The position numbers were made by a program, and so were the translations under genes. This document shows positions 20,060 to 29,086 of a stretch of 64,000 nucleotides of DNA, piece after piece; position 1 is the first letter of the stretch, and the number at the start of each line of letters is the position of its first letter. Origin of the DNA: FEN-1219 sp963744305 (GTDB taxonomy: Bacteria; Pseudomonadota; Gammaproteobacteria; Steroidobacterales; Rariloculaceae); the NCBI GenBank assembly GCA_963744305.1, contig CAVUTF010000043.1:17379-81378 (forward strand), written 5' to 3'. Under the pieces are notes generated by a model, which made no database searches, was not told where the DNA came from, and saw only the letters and a list, made by a program, of their open reading frames with translations.

Positions 20060-21261
20060 ATGTCGGTTCTCAAGCGCGCGGCGACGGTCGCGCTGAGCCT
20101 CATCGCCCTGCCGCTCGCCGCACAGCAGCAGGTCCCATTCAACAACGGCATACCCGTTGCGCCGACCGGAATCGTGGTGCCTCCTCTTCCGACTGGGCCC
20201 GATCAAGTATCACACCGCCGAAGGCCAAGACATCCGCGTGGTCGTGCTGGTACCCGGGTTGAAAAGGCCTTGGAGCCTCGCGTTCCTGCCGAGCGGCGAG
20301 ATGCTCGTGACCGAGCGCGGCGGGCAGCTGCGCATCGTGCGCGACGGCGTGCTCGATCCGCAGCCGATCGAGGGCGTTCCCGACGTGCGCGCCGCCGGTT
20401 TGTCGGGGCTATTCGATATCGCGCTGCATCCGAAGTTCGAGAAAAAGCCTTACGTCTACCTGACCTACAACAAGCCGGTCGCAGGCGGCGCGGTGCTCGG
20501 ATTGGCGCGCGGCACGTGGAAAGGCGGCGCGCTCACCGATGTGCGCGACATCTTCGTGTCGGACAACACGACCAGCAGCGTCTCGCGCCTCGCGTTCGGT
20601 CGCGACGGGACGCTGTACGTAACGACGTTCGGCAGCAGGGCGACAATGCGCAGAACCCGCAACGCCACGCGGGCAAAGTGCTGCGTCTGCGCGACGACGG
20701 CACGATGCCCGACGACAATCCGTTCGTGGGCAAAGCGGGCCACAAGCCCGAAGTCTTCACGATGGGCCACCGCAGCACGCTCGGCCTCGCCGTCCATCCG
20801 GTGACCGGCGCTATCTGGCAGAACGAGAACGGGCCGAACGGCGGCGACGAGATCAACGTGCTCGTACCCGGCGGCAATTACGGCTGGCCGCTCGTGAGCC
20901 TGGGCCGGAAGTACCCGGGTCCGTGGCAATCGAAGGGGTTCTCGCACGAGGGCTTCATCGATCCGCTCGTCTATTGGACGCCGTCGATCGCGGTCTCGGG
21001 TATGACGTTCTACACGGGCGACAAGCTGCCGAAGTGGAAGGGCGACGTGTTCGTCGGCGCGCTGCGCAGGGCGAGATTCCGGGCACCGGGCACCTGGAGC
21101 GGATCTTGTTCAACGACAACATGGAGGAGTTGCGGCGCGAGCAATTGCTCGTCGATTTGCGGCAGCGCATCCGCGACGTGCGGCAAGGACCCGACGAGCT
21201 CCTGTACCTTCTGACCGACGAGGACAATGGCGCGATCCTGCGGATCGAGCCCGCGAACTAG
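20060..21261 (+). CDS. Second PQQ-dependent sugar dehydrogenase family protein; about three frameshifts
   Basis: Paralogue of the 11128 gene: signal peptide (AATVALSLIALPLAAQQQ), then LKRPWSLAFLPSGEMLVTERGG, LSGLFDIALHPKFEKKPYVY, MGHRSTLGLAVHPVTGAIW, NENGPNGGDEINVLVPGGNY and PSIAVSGMTFYTGDKLPKW, ending in GAILRIEPAN. Together these cover a complete GSDH propeller of about 400 residues. The frame changes near 20210, 20637 (TTCGGCAGCAGG) and 21067 (CTGCGCAGGGC), the last two best explained by one missing base each. Periplasmic sugar oxidation is inferred from the family. Confidence 0.8.
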
Positions 21262-21284
21262 CGGACCCGAGGTGCGGCGCCGCG

Positions 21285-22499
21285 TCAGTGGTCGCGAGGT
21301 ATTCTGAACAGCAGGCGCTGCACGCCTCCGGTTGCAGCTGCCGCGCTAACACTGCGCGAGTCGCTCGCACGATTGCAGAGGAATAGATCGGCGGCGCCGT
21401 CCGCGTTGAAATCCGCCACTTCGATATCGAACCCATTGCCGTTCGCGCCGGCGGGCAGCACCGTGCCTGCGGGCGCCGTCGAGAAACGCGCCCTACCGTC
21501 GTTGAGCAACACCTGATAGTCGCCCACGCTGCCGCGGAGCACCGTGGACGGTGAAATGATGTCCACGTCGCCGTCGAGATCGACGTCCAGCACAGCAATT
21601 GCGAAGTCATCCCGGTCATCGAATGGCAGCCAGCCGGGTGCCGCATCGGTGAAGTAGCCGGCGCCGTTATTCAATAGGAGGTAATTGCGGCGCGGCCAGT
21701 CGGTGACGAAACGCACGTTCGCGACGACGAGATCGTTGTCGCCGTCGCCGTCGAAGTCCGCTGCCTTGATCTCGCGCGTCTCGTCGTGGCGCACCGGCAA
21801 GCGCCCGGCGGTGGCATCGAGGAGACGGCCGCCGCCGTCATTCAAGAAGAGCTCGTTCTGGCCCTCGTTGCCGACGACGACATCGAGGTCTTTGTCGCCG
21901 TCGACGTCGACGAGCTCGAGATCCTGCGTACGCGACTCGCCGTGCTGCTGCCAGCGGCTGAAGGTTTCATCGCTGAAGGCCGCCGTGCCGTCATTGATCA
22001 GCGCGAGATCGTCACCGATGTTGCCGGTCAGCACGTCCGGTGAGCCGTCGCCGTTCAAATCGACGACCACGAGTGAGTTCGAGACCGTGTCGCCGGCGCG
22101 GAGCCGCGCGCTTGCGTCGCTGTAGCGGCCGGCGATGAGGTTCAGGAACAGCTCGTCGGCGCGATCGTCCTCGCTGACAAACACGAGGTCGAGGTCGCCG
22201 TCGCGATCGAAATCGGCGAACGCGACGTCCTCGCTATCGTGGACGGTTCGCGGCATTTGCGCGGAGCCGTCGGAGAAGACGCCGGAGCCGTCGTTGACGA
22301 GCAGGACCTTCGGTTGAAACTCCATCGCGAGCGCGAGGTCGAGATCGCCGTCGCCGTCCGCGTCGCCGGCCGCCGCGCTCATGCACGGGCCGGCAAGACC
22401 GCTCGGCAAGTGCGTCGCGGTCATTTCGGTGTACAGTGCCGGCTGCGCGGAGGCACAGGCGGCCGCGAGATAGGCACCAAAGCCGCCGAGTTTGCTCAT
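21285..22499 (-). CDS. Secreted FG-GAP/VCBS repeat protein
   Basis: 404 residues from ATG 22499 (MSKLGG); a signal-like N-terminus is followed by a seven-bladed beta-propeller of FG-GAP/VCBS-type repeats, each with an acidic calcium-binding loop (GDADGDGDLDLALA, DFDRDGDLDLVFV, DLNGDGSPDVLTG, DVDGDKDLDVVVG, DFDGDGDNDLVVA, DVDLDGDVDIISP, DFNADGAADLFLC). Such proteins are usually extracellular or cell-surface. No C-terminal sorting signal is visible, unlike the giant protein at 6121. Intact, so the local sequence is reliable. Divergent from the HAD gene. Confidence 0.85.
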   Translation of the reverse strand: MSKLGGFGAYLAAACASAQPALYTEMTATHLPSGLAGPCMSAAAGDADGDGDLDLALAMEFQPKVLLVNDGSGVFSDGSAQMPRTVHDSEDVAFADFDRDGDLDLVFVSEDDRADELFLNLIAGRYSDASARLRAGDTVSNSLVVVDLNGDGSPDVLTGNIGDDLALINDGTAAFSDETFSRWQQHGESRTQDLELVDVDGDKDLDVVVGNEGQNELFLNDGGGRLLDATAGRLPVRHDETREIKAADFDGDGDNDLVVANVRFVTDWPRRNYLLLNNGAGYFTDAAPGWLPFDDRDDFAIAVLDVDLDGDVDIISPSTVLRGSVGDYQVLLNDGRARFSTAPAGTVLPAGANGNGFDIEVADFNADGAADLFLCNRASDSRSVSAAAATGGVQRLLFRIPRDH

Positions 22500-22528
22500 C
22501 TGCCGACCAGTCACCGCCGCAGGTTACC

Positions 22529-23176
22529 GTGGCCAAACGCTTCGACCTGATCATATTCGACTGCGACGGCGTAGTCGTCGATAGCGAGCGCATCGTCCAC
22601 GAGGTTTTCGGCGAGTTTCTCCGGGAGCTAGGCGTCGACCTGCCGCCCGCACAGGTCTACGAGCAATTTCTGGGGCGGACGCTCGCCGACTGCATGAAGA
22701 TCGTGGCCGAGCTCACGGGACGCCCGGTCCCCACCGGCGCGCTCGACGCGTATCGCCGCCGTCGCGACCAAGTCTTGCGTGAGCGCATCCAGCCGGTCGA
22801 AGGGATTAGGGAAGTGTTGGAACGACTCGACGTTCCGTACTGCATCGCGTCGAGCGGCGACCACGCCAAGATGCGCGCTACGCTCGGCGCGACGAACCTC
22901 TTGCCGTTGTTCGAGGGCAAACTGTTCAGTGCGACGGAAGTCAAGCGCGGCAAGCCGGCGCCGGACGTGTTCCTCTACGCCGCCGCGCGCATGCGCGCAG
23001 CGCCGGCCCGAACGGCAGTGGTCGAGGACTCGGTGAACGGCATCGCCGCGGCGCGCGCAGCAGGCATGACGGCCTTCGGCTTTGCCGGGTTGACGCCGGT
23101 CGAGCGCCTCGCGGAGGCCGGCGCCGAGGTCACGTTCACGCAAATGCGCGAGCTGCCGGCGCTGCTAGCGCGCTGA
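22529..23176 (+). CDS. HAD-superfamily phosphatase (beta-phosphoglucomutase/YieH-like)
   Basis: 216 codons including the stop, from a GTG at 22529. All HAD motifs are present: motif I FDCDGVVVDSE, the alpha-helical cap, motif II IASSGD, motif III Lys in VKRGKPAPDVFLYAA and motif IV VVEDSVNGIAAARAAGM. The cap and GKPAPD pattern fit the PGMB/YieH subgroup that dephosphorylates or isomerises sugar phosphates; the substrate is not determined. Intact. Confidence 0.85.
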   Translation: MAKRFDLIIFDCDGVVVDSERIVHEVFGEFLRELGVDLPPAQVYEQFLGRTLADCMKIVAELTGRPVPTGALDAYRRRRDQVLRERIQPVEGIREVLERLDVPYCIASSGDHAKMRATLGATNLLPLFEGKLFSATEVKRGKPAPDVFLYAAARMRAAPARTAVVEDSVNGIAAARAAGMTAFGFAGLTPVERLAEAGAEVTFTQMRELPALLAR

Positions 23177-23490
23177 ATCAGTGGGCCTGCTGATCGTGCG
23201 TCGCGGCACCCACGACACAACGTGTGCGGACGATGCCGTTTGGAGATGATCTGCACGATGCGCGTGCGTATGCCGTGACGCAAACATCTGCTGCACAGGA
23301 TGTGCTGCGAAAAGTACGCCAGCAGGCGGAAGTCGACTGTCGCGGGTGCGTGCATTCACGAAAGAGTAAGGGGCGCCGGCAGGCGGAACTGTGGCGCGGC
23401 GCTCAATTCCGACGTTTCCCGCGGTGTCGGGAGCGATGTCGGAACGATGCCGGGGGTCCGCGTGTACGCGCGTCCCCTTCAGGCCCGAGC
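23177..23490. other. Gene-free stretch, nothing recognised
   Basis: About 310 bases between the HAD gene and the EthD gene. Only short, unrelated frames are seen on either strand, with no convincing ribosome sites, hairpin plus T-run, or tRNA-like fold. Confidence 0.5.
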
Positions 23491-23940
23491 TTAGGTTGCC
23501 GTGGCCACGATCCGGTCGCGCTGCGCGATCAGTGTCGCATTCGTGAATTTCGGCACGTCGGCGCGTAGGCCGGCTTGATGCTGCTCAGCCGCGGCGTCGA
23601 ATGCTGCGGGGTCCGCGATCCAGATCGTGATCGTCGCAACGTACGGCGGTTTCGCGCCATCGGCGCCGGGCTGGCCGCGCCGCAGCTCGAAACGGCTGAT
23701 AGATTTGCCGTACAGCCGCATGATCAACGGCATGTGTGTCTTCTCGTAGTAATCGAAGTCGAAGCGCACGTCTGCGCCATTCTGATAGACGATCGTCATG
23801 CATTCCTGTCCGGCGGAGCTTTGCGCGGCGGCACGTGTGGCGGCGCCGGCGCTCAAGGTTGCTGCAACGCCCGCGGCCGCGACTTTGCCCGCTCCCACGA
23901 TCACGCTGCGTCGATCGACATTCTCGTGTTGCTCGCTCAT
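23491..23940 (-). CDS. EthD-family protein with a Tat-like leader
   Basis: 149 residues from ATG 23940, preferred over an upstream Met because AGAGGT lies eight bases before it. The leader (DRRSVIVGAGKVAAAGVAATLSAG) has a DRRS twin-arginine-like motif, so export in folded form is possible. The remainder is a ~100-residue dimeric ferredoxin-like EthD domain: MTIVYQNGADVRFDFDYYEKTHMPLIMRLYG and YVATITIWI. EthD proteins assist in degradation of ethers and related compounds; the substrate is unknown here. Confidence 0.8.
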   Translation of the reverse strand: MSEQHENVDRRSVIVGAGKVAAAGVAATLSAGAATRAAAQSSAGQECMTIVYQNGADVRFDFDYYEKTHMPLIMRLYGKSISRFELRRGQPGADGAKPPYVATITIWIADPAAFDAAAEQHQAGLRADVPKFTNATLIAQRDRIVATAT

Positions 23941-23961
23941 TTCGTTTACCTCTAACAAAGA

Positions 23962-23998
23962 GGGGTCAGGCTCTGTGCCTGACCCGGTGCCTGACCCC
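23962..23998. repeat. REP-like palindrome, copy 3
   Basis: GGGGTCAGGC, then GTGCCTGACCC and a second GTGCCTGACCCC. Same motif as copies 1 and 2 but with the duplicated arm on the other side. It ends five bases from the stop of the serine hydrolase gene. Confidence 0.85.
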
Positions 23999-24002
23999 GA
24001 TG

Positions 24003-25286
24003 TCAGTCTGCGATCGCTTGGTAGATCAGCGTGCGAACTTTGCCCTGATCGTCGACGTCGCCGGCCGGCAGGAGCTGCGTCAGGTGCACGACGACGAGCT
24101 CTTCCCGCGGGTCGACCCAGTACGTCGTGTGGTATGCGCCGCCCCAGCCGAACTCGCCGACGGAGCCTGGCGTGCCGCGGGCGCCGACGTCCTCGAGCAC
24201 CGACACGCCGAGCCCGAAGCCTTGACCCGGCCGGAAATCGATCGCGCCAAGATGATCCACCGTCATGAGCTCGACCGTTTTGCGGCTCAGAATGCGCTCG
24301 CCGTCGAGCTCGCCGCCGTTCAGTAACATTTGCAGGAACCGCGCATAGTCCGTGGCCGTCGACAGCAGTCCTGCGCCGCCGGAAAAACTCTTGCGCGGAC
24401 CGTCGACGTAGGCGCCCTGGCTGCCGGTAGTGCCGCCCGCGTCCGGAGCGCGCGCGAGCCCGCCGGGCGCTGCGGAGTAGACCGTCGCGAGGCGATCGCG
24501 CTTATCGCGCGGCAGATAAAAATGCGTGTCCGTCATTCGCAGCGGAGCGAGGATCCGCTCGGTCAGGAACCGATCGAGCGGCTGACCCGACACCTGCTCG
24601 ACGACGGCGCCGAGGATGTCGGTGTTGTAGCCGTAGATCCAGCGCTCGCCGGGTTGCGCTTGCGCAGGCAACGCCGCCATCCGCGCAACCGACTCCCGAA
24701 TCGGCTCGTTGCGATCGGCGAAATACCAACCTTCCAGTCCGGCCTCTGCCCAGCGATCCCCGCCGACGCCGGTGCCGTAGGAGAAGCCGGAAGTATGGGT
24801 GAGCAAGTCGCGAATCGTGATCGGCCGGGAAGCTTTCACGACTTCGTAGCGGTCACCGCCCTGCGTCGGTACCGCAACGCTGGTTTCGAGAAACTCCGGT
24901 AAATATTTGCCGACCGGATCCGTCAGCAGCAGCTTGCCTTCCTCGGCGAGGAGCAGCGCGCCAACGCTGACGATGGCTTTCGACTGCGACGCAATGCGGA
25001 AGATCGAGTCGGTGCGCATCGGCGCTTGCGATTCGCGATCGCGCTCGCCGACCGCCTCGAGATACGCGATCTTGCCGCGGCGCGCGATCAATGTGACCGA
25101 GCCCGCGAGCTTGTCGTCGTCGACGTACTGTTGCAGAGCCGCCGTGAGTCTTTCGAGACGCTCCGTGGACAGCCCGACGTCTTCGGGGCGGCCGCCGCGC
25201 TCGAGCGCGGCAGCGTGCACGGCGCAGCTGATGACCGCGAGCCACAACCACTGGACGGTCAAAAGACGAAGCTTGGTGTTATGCAC
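24003..25286 (-). CDS. Exported serine hydrolase of the class C beta-lactamase / esterase family
   Basis: 427 residues with an N-terminal signal (QWLWLAVISCAVHAA). Penicillin-binding-like serine hydrolase: IFRIASQSKAIVSVGALLL carries the SxxK nucleophile (SQSK), ITIRDLLTHTSGFSYG is the usual second-block motif, WIYGYNTDILGAVVEQVSG has the YxN element, and GWGGAYHTTYWVDP contains the HTT/KTG-equivalent triad. The family includes esterases and D-aminopeptidases as well as AmpC-like lactamases; nothing here argues for antibiotic hydrolysis. Intact. Confidence 0.88.
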   Translation of the reverse strand: MHNTKLRLLTVQWLWLAVISCAVHAAALERGGRPEDVGLSTERLERLTAALQQYVDDDKLAGSVTLIARRGKIAYLEAVGERDRESQAPMRTDSIFRIASQSKAIVSVGALLLAEEGKLLLTDPVGKYLPEFLETSVAVPTQGGDRYEVVKASRPITIRDLLTHTSGFSYGTGVGGDRWAEAGLEGWYFADRNEPIRESVARMAALPAQAQPGERWIYGYNTDILGAVVEQVSGQPLDRFLTERILAPLRMTDTHFYLPRDKRDRLATVYSAAPGGLARAPDAGGTTGSQGAYVDGPRKSFSGGAGLLSTATDYARFLQMLLNGGELDGERILSRKTVELMTVDHLGAIDFRPGQGFGLGVSVLEDVGARGTPGSVGEFGWGGAYHTTYWVDPREELVVVHLTQLLPAGDVDDQGKVRTLIYQAIAD

Positions 25287-25372
25287 GGCTTGCCCCCTCG
25301 ATAGCGCGGCGAGAAGCCGGAAGCATAACCGAAAGCGCGCCCGCGCCGTCAGCCGCGGGCGCTCGACAAAGG

Positions 25373-26266
25373 CTATTCGCGGCAGAGCTCGATCGAGCCG
25401 CTCAACGTGTTCGCGTACACGCGCGCATTCGAGCTGCCTTCCTCGAAGCGGTGCTCCGTGCCCGGGCCGCGCCGCTGCGAATCATCGGGTTGCGGTCCGA
25501 AGCAATTGTCGATTCGGCCGCTGAACGACTTGAGCTCGTAGTCCGCGGCGGCGTCGCCCGCAAAGCGCATCTCTATGGATCCGCTCGTCGTCGTTGCCTC
25601 GATCCGGGCCGCATCGCTCAATGCGCCGCGCAGCGACAGGCTGCCGGACACGGAATTGAGCGCGGCTCGCGCGAGCGGGCCTGCAGTGATCTCGACTGTG
25701 CCGCTCACCGTTTGCGCATCGACTTCTCCGCCCACGTTCAGTAGCTCGATTGATCCGCTGACCGAATTGACACGCGTAATCGCGGCGCGGTCGTGACCGT
25801 CTATGCGCACACGACCGCTGACGGAGCGAGCCCTCAGCTCCTCGGCGAAGACTTCCGTGCGGATTTCGCCGCTCACCGAGGAAAGCCGCTGCTCGCCCTC
25901 GACGCCGCTCACGACGATCGCGGCGCTCACCGCGTCGACGTCGATATCGATGCCGCGCGGTGCCGCAATGTCGAGAACCGTGGGCTCGTGGGATCGCGAA
26001 TCTTCCTCGAGCACGACGCGTACGACGATACGGTCGCCGACTCTTTCGAAGTCGAACCGCTCGACGTTGTCGCCGAGGCTGCCGGTGACGTGCACCTCGT
26101 TGTCGCCGCCGCCCGTGACGCTGATGGACCCCGAGACGTTGTGGATCTCCAGAGTATCGCCGTCTCTTGCGTCGATGCGCCGGTCGATCGGCGTCGCGGC
26201 GCTCGCCGGACCTCCGAGCCAAGAACCCGCCAGCACGATTGCCGCGGCCGCTAAACGTCCGTTCAT
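25373..26266 (-). CDS. DUF4097 beta-helical exported protein
   Basis: 297 residues: signal peptide (AAAAIVLAGSWLGGPASA), then a repetitive right-handed beta structure with recurring V-S-G-S/T-I/V-E turns (HNVSGSISVTGG, RSVSGRVRI, NSVSGSIELLNV, QTVSGTVEIT, NSVSGSLSLRG, TTSGSIEMRFAG, NTLSGSIELC), typical of DUF4097 (putative adhesin). Its start overlaps the anti-sigma-like gene by 4 bp, so the three genes 27473-25373 form one operon and this protein is probably the exported element of an envelope-sensing circuit. Ends in a Cys (LCRE). Confidence 0.88.
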   Translation of the reverse strand: MNGRLAAAAIVLAGSWLGGPASAATPIDRRIDARDGDTLEIHNVSGSISVTGGGDNEVHVTGSLGDNVERFDFERVGDRIVVRVVLEEDSRSHEPTVLDIAAPRGIDIDVDAVSAAIVVSGVEGEQRLSSVSGEIRTEVFAEELRARSVSGRVRIDGHDRAAITRVNSVSGSIELLNVGGEVDAQTVSGTVEITAGPLARAALNSVSGSLSLRGALSDAARIEATTTSGSIEMRFAGDAAADYELKSFSGRIDNCFGPQPDDSQRRGPGTEHRFEEGSSNARVYANTLSGSIELCRE

Positions 26267-26850
26267 ATGCCATATCCTCGTTCATAGGTGAGCATGACTC
26301 TGTTGGCCTCGCTTTCGAGCCGCCGCTCCGCCGCGTACGTGTAACCCCAGAGATCCTGGAGATGACCGTCCGCAGGGTGCGCTTCGATGGCTTGCTCGAT
26401 CGCCTCACGCTCGCTGCGCAAGAGCGCGAGGTCGCGGGAGAGCGCGAGCGCGACGTCGTTAGCCGCCGGTGGCATTTGCCCCAACCACCACAGCGCGGCG
26501 TTTTCGTCCGCGACGTCGCGCGGCAAGGTTTGCACGATGCTCGGCGGCGTATCGCCGGGGCCGCCCTGCTCGCGGAGCGCGGTTGCGATCACGACGGCGG
26601 CGAGGCCCGCTGCCACGGTTGCCGCGACCGCAAGCTTTCCACGGCGCGGAGGTCGCCGAACTCGCGCCTCGATCTGCGGCCACAAGTCGATGGGCGGTGC
26701 GACCTCCGTTGGCAGGTCGCGTGCGAGCGAGTCGACCGAAGGGCGTGCGAGCTCCGCCTCGATCCGCGGCCAAAGATCATCCGGCGGCGCGATTTCCGCC
26801 GGTAGCCGCCCGATGATCTCGTCGAGCGTTCGCGATCTCTTCTCGCTCAT
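26263..26850 (-). CDS. Probable membrane anti-sigma factor
   Basis: 195 residues. The cytoplasmic N-terminus holds two copies of a motif (LPAEIAPPDDLWPRIEAELARP and LPTEVAPPIDLWPQIEARVRRP), then one TM segment (LAVAATVAAGLAAVVIATAL) and a periplasmic helical part rich in Arg/Glu (ALSRDLALLRSEREAIEQAIEAHP). No classical zinc anti-sigma HxxxCxxC motif is present. The anti-sigma role rests on position: it overlaps both the sigma gene upstream and the DUF4097 gene downstream by 4 bp. Confidence 0.7.
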   Translation of the reverse strand: MSEKRSRTLDEIIGRLPAEIAPPDDLWPRIEAELARPSVDSLARDLPTEVAPPIDLWPQIEARVRRPPRRGKLAVAATVAAGLAAVVIATALREQGGPGDTPPSIVQTLPRDVADENAALWWLGQMPPAANDVALALSRDLALLRSEREAIEQAIEAHPADGHLQDLWGYTYAAERRLESEANRVMLTYERGYGI

Positions 26851-27473
26851 GAGTCGCCGTCCCCGGCGCTCGCCGAGTCGTCAGGCCGCTGCTGTAGGCG
26901 CGCCGCTTCGTCGTCGGCCGCGTCGAAGCCGAGCATCGCGGCGAGCAGCTTGCGCGAGCGGTGCAGTTGCGTTTTGGAGGTGCCGACGGTCACGGCAAGC
27001 ATGCTCGCGACTTCCTCATGGGCGTAGCCGTAGATCGCATGCAGCACGAATACTTCGCGAGCCCTTTCCGGGAGCTTTGCAATCGCACGCTCGAGGTCTT
27101 GCAGCGTCGCGGGATCGTTTGCCGCGTACCGCTTGCCGGAATCCACAGCACTTAGATGCCGCTGCTCGACAGAGGCCTTGCGTTTGCGCGCGAGCACTTC
27201 GTTCACCGCGATTCGATGCAGCCAGGTCGCCATGCGGCTGTCGCCGCGAAATTCCGCAAGGCGCCGCCACGCGCGCACGAACGTCTCCTGCAGGCAATCC
27301 TGCGCTTCGGCAGGATCGCGCGCGAGCCTGAGGCAGAGCCCGTACACGGCCGGCGACAGAGCTCGATAGAGGCTTTCGAAGGCGCGCAGGTCGCCGCCGC
27401 GAGCGGCGGCGACCAATCCCGCTTCGTCGAGGTATGTAGCGCTTTGCAACGGCTTGTGTTCCGCGTTCGGCAT
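26847..27473 (-). CDS. ECF RNA polymerase sigma factor
   Basis: 208 residues. Region 2 is clear (FESLYRALSPAVYGLCLRLARDPAEAQDCLQETFVRAWRRLAEFRGDSRMATWLHRIAVN), with region 2.4 in the AEFRGDSRMATWLHRIAVN part. Region 4 has LPERAREVFVLHAIYGYAHEEVASMLAVTVGTSKTQLHRSRK, the HTH that reads the -35 element. A C-terminal extension (DAADDEAARLQQRPDD) is disordered. First gene of the operon with the anti-sigma-like and DUF4097 genes, so probably autoregulated; its target promoters cannot be identified here. Confidence 0.92.
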   Translation of the reverse strand: MPNAEHKPLQSATYLDEAGLVAAARGGDLRAFESLYRALSPAVYGLCLRLARDPAEAQDCLQETFVRAWRRLAEFRGDSRMATWLHRIAVNEVLARKRKASVEQRHLSAVDSGKRYAANDPATLQDLERAIAKLPERAREVFVLHAIYGYAHEEVASMLAVTVGTSKTQLHRSRKLLAAMLGFDAADDEAARLQQRPDDSASAGDGDS

Positions 27474-27594
27474 CGATCGTATCCGCTAAGTTAGATGCGC
27501 AGCGGGGCGGAAGGGTTGAAACCGTCACCGCAGATCGTGCATGCAGTCGCGACTAGTACCATAATCGGCGCCCTTTCGGACCAGACCCACCGGC

Positions 27595-28986
27595 ATGACT
27601 CTCCCGCGCCACAGGAATTCGCCCACGCGCGCCGATTTCGCGGCATTGCTCAAGCTCGCGGGGCCGATCGTGCTCATTCAGGTCGGCATGATGCTGATGG
27701 GCGTCGTCGACACGATCATGGTCGGCAATGTGTCGGCCGCGGCGCTCGCCGCCGTGGCGCTCGGTCATTTCTTTTTCTTCGTCGTCACGATCTTCGGCAT
27801 GGGCGTGCTGTTCGCGCTCGACCCGATCATCGCGCAGGCGCTCGGCGCCAAGGATCCGTTGGCTGTGACGCGAGGGTTGCAGCGCGGTCTCGTGCTGTCG
27901 GTTGTGCTCACAGTGCCGACCTCGTTGCTGCTCTTCACGGTGGAGCCAGTCCTCACGCTCGTGCGCCAACCTGCCGAGATCATTCCCGTGGCGGCGGGGT
28001 ACCTGCACCGGCTGATTCCCTCTGTCTGGCCTTTATACGCATTCGTGGTGCTTCGGCAAACGTTGCAGGCGCATCACCGCACGGCGCCCATGGTTGCGAC
28101 GATCATCGTTGCGAATGTCCTCAACGCCGCTTTGAACTACGTCTGGGTATTCGGCGCGCTCGGTTTCCCGGCGCTCGGCGTGTTCGGCTCGGCGTGGGCG
28201 ACGACCACGAGCCGCTGGTTCATGGCGGCGATGCTGCTCGCGCTCGGCTGGCCGCACGTCGCGCCCTATCTGCGGAGACTCGCACCCGATTTGCTCGCGG
28301 CGGCTCCGCTCGGCCGCGTTTTGTGGCTCGGCTCGCCGATCGGCGCGCAGATGATGCTGGAGACAGGGCTGTTCGGAGGCATGTCGTTGCTCATGGGTTG
28401 GCTAGGCGTTACGCAGGTCGCAGCGCATCAAGTGGCGCTGAATCTTGCCTCGCTGACCTTCATGGTGCCGCTCGGCGTATCGTCGGCGGCCGCGGTCATC
28501 GTCGGCCACGCCGTCGGCCGCGGCGACCCCGATGGCGTGCGTCGGTCGACTGTCGCGGCCTTGCTCGTCGGCGCCGCGTTCATGGCGGTTGCGGCGCTCT
28601 CGTTCATTCTGTTCCCCGGCTTTTTCGCGGGCATCTATACCCGCGAGGCCGAGGTGCTGCGGCTCGCCGTCCTGCTTCTTCCGATCGCCGGCGTTTTTCA
28701 GGTGTTCGACGGTCTCCAGGTCGTCGCGCTCGGCCTGCTCCGGGGGCTCGGCGACACGCGTGTGCCGATGCTCGTCAATGTTCTGGGCTTCTGGTGCATC
28801 GGCATGCCCGTATGCTTGTGGCTCGGCTTCTCTCTTGGCTACGGCGCCGTCGGTCTATGGTGGGGCCTCGTGGTCGGCCTCGTGATCGTCGCGTTGTTCT
28901 TGATTCTGCGGCTGCTGCACCGCGAGCGGCGGGATCTCGCGCGCCTCGTCATCGACGAGCACGCCAAGACCAGCGCGCCGGCGTGA
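27595..28986 (+). CDS. MATE-family multidrug/cation efflux transporter (NorM-like)
   Basis: 463 residues with about 12 TM segments in the two six-helix halves of a MATE transporter: LLKLAGPIVLIQVGMMLMGVVDTIMVGNVS at the start, FGMGVLFALDPIIAQALGAKD in the TM2-3 loop, and a repeat in the second half (GSPIGAQMMLETGLFGGMSLLMG, VGHAVGRGDPDGVRRS). Exports cationic compounds or drugs in exchange for Na+ or H+; the substrate is not known. Intact and free of frameshifts. The gene is 40 bp upstream of the attenuator region of yhhY. Confidence 0.92.
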   Translation: MTLPRHRNSPTRADFAALLKLAGPIVLIQVGMMLMGVVDTIMVGNVSAAALAAVALGHFFFFVVTIFGMGVLFALDPIIAQALGAKDPLAVTRGLQRGLVLSVVLTVPTSLLLFTVEPVLTLVRQPAEIIPVAAGYLHRLIPSVWPLYAFVVLRQTLQAHHRTAPMVATIIVANVLNAALNYVWVFGALGFPALGVFGSAWATTTSRWFMAAMLLALGWPHVAPYLRRLAPDLLAAAPLGRVLWLGSPIGAQMMLETGLFGGMSLLMGWLGVTQVAAHQVALNLASLTFMVPLGVSSAAAVIVGHAVGRGDPDGVRRSTVAALLVGAAFMAVAALSFILFPGFFAGIYTREAEVLRLAVLLLPIAGVFQVFDGLQVVALGLLRGLGDTRVPMLVNVLGFWCIGMPVCLWLGFSLGYGAVGLWWGLVVGLVIVALFLILRLLHRERRDLARLVIDEHAKTSAPA

Positions 28987-28989
28987 CCA

Positions 28990-29018
28990 TTGCAAGTCGA
29001 GCACGGCGCCACTAAGAT
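28990..29018 (+). promoter_or_regulatory. Candidate sigma70 promoter for the yhhY leader transcript
   Basis: TTGCAA at 28990-28995 and TAAGAT at 29013-29018, exactly 17 bases apart, matching the two consensus hexamers 4/6 each. A start 6-8 bases downstream would fall at about 29025-29027, on the ATG of the leader peptide, implying a leaderless leader ORF. Prediction only. Confidence 0.4.
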
Positions 29019-29026
29019 GCGCGCCC

Positions 29027-29086
29027 ATGAAACGCAATCGCGCCACGGCTATTCGACTCGTACTCCACGCGAGGAGGGCTGCCTAG
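29027..29086 (+). CDS. 19-aa leader peptide of the yhhY attenuator
   Basis: ATG 29027 to TAG 29084-29086: MKRNRATAIRLVLHARRAA. It is Arg-rich, with six Arg in 19 residues, including two AGG codons (29072-29077) near the end. The final codons overlap the first arm (29077-29084) of a set of mutually exclusive hairpins, as in classical translation-coupled attenuators. No ribosome site precedes it, consistent with a transcript that starts at or near the ATG. No homologous leader peptide is known to me. Confidence 0.5.
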   Translation: MKRNRATAIRLVLHARRAA

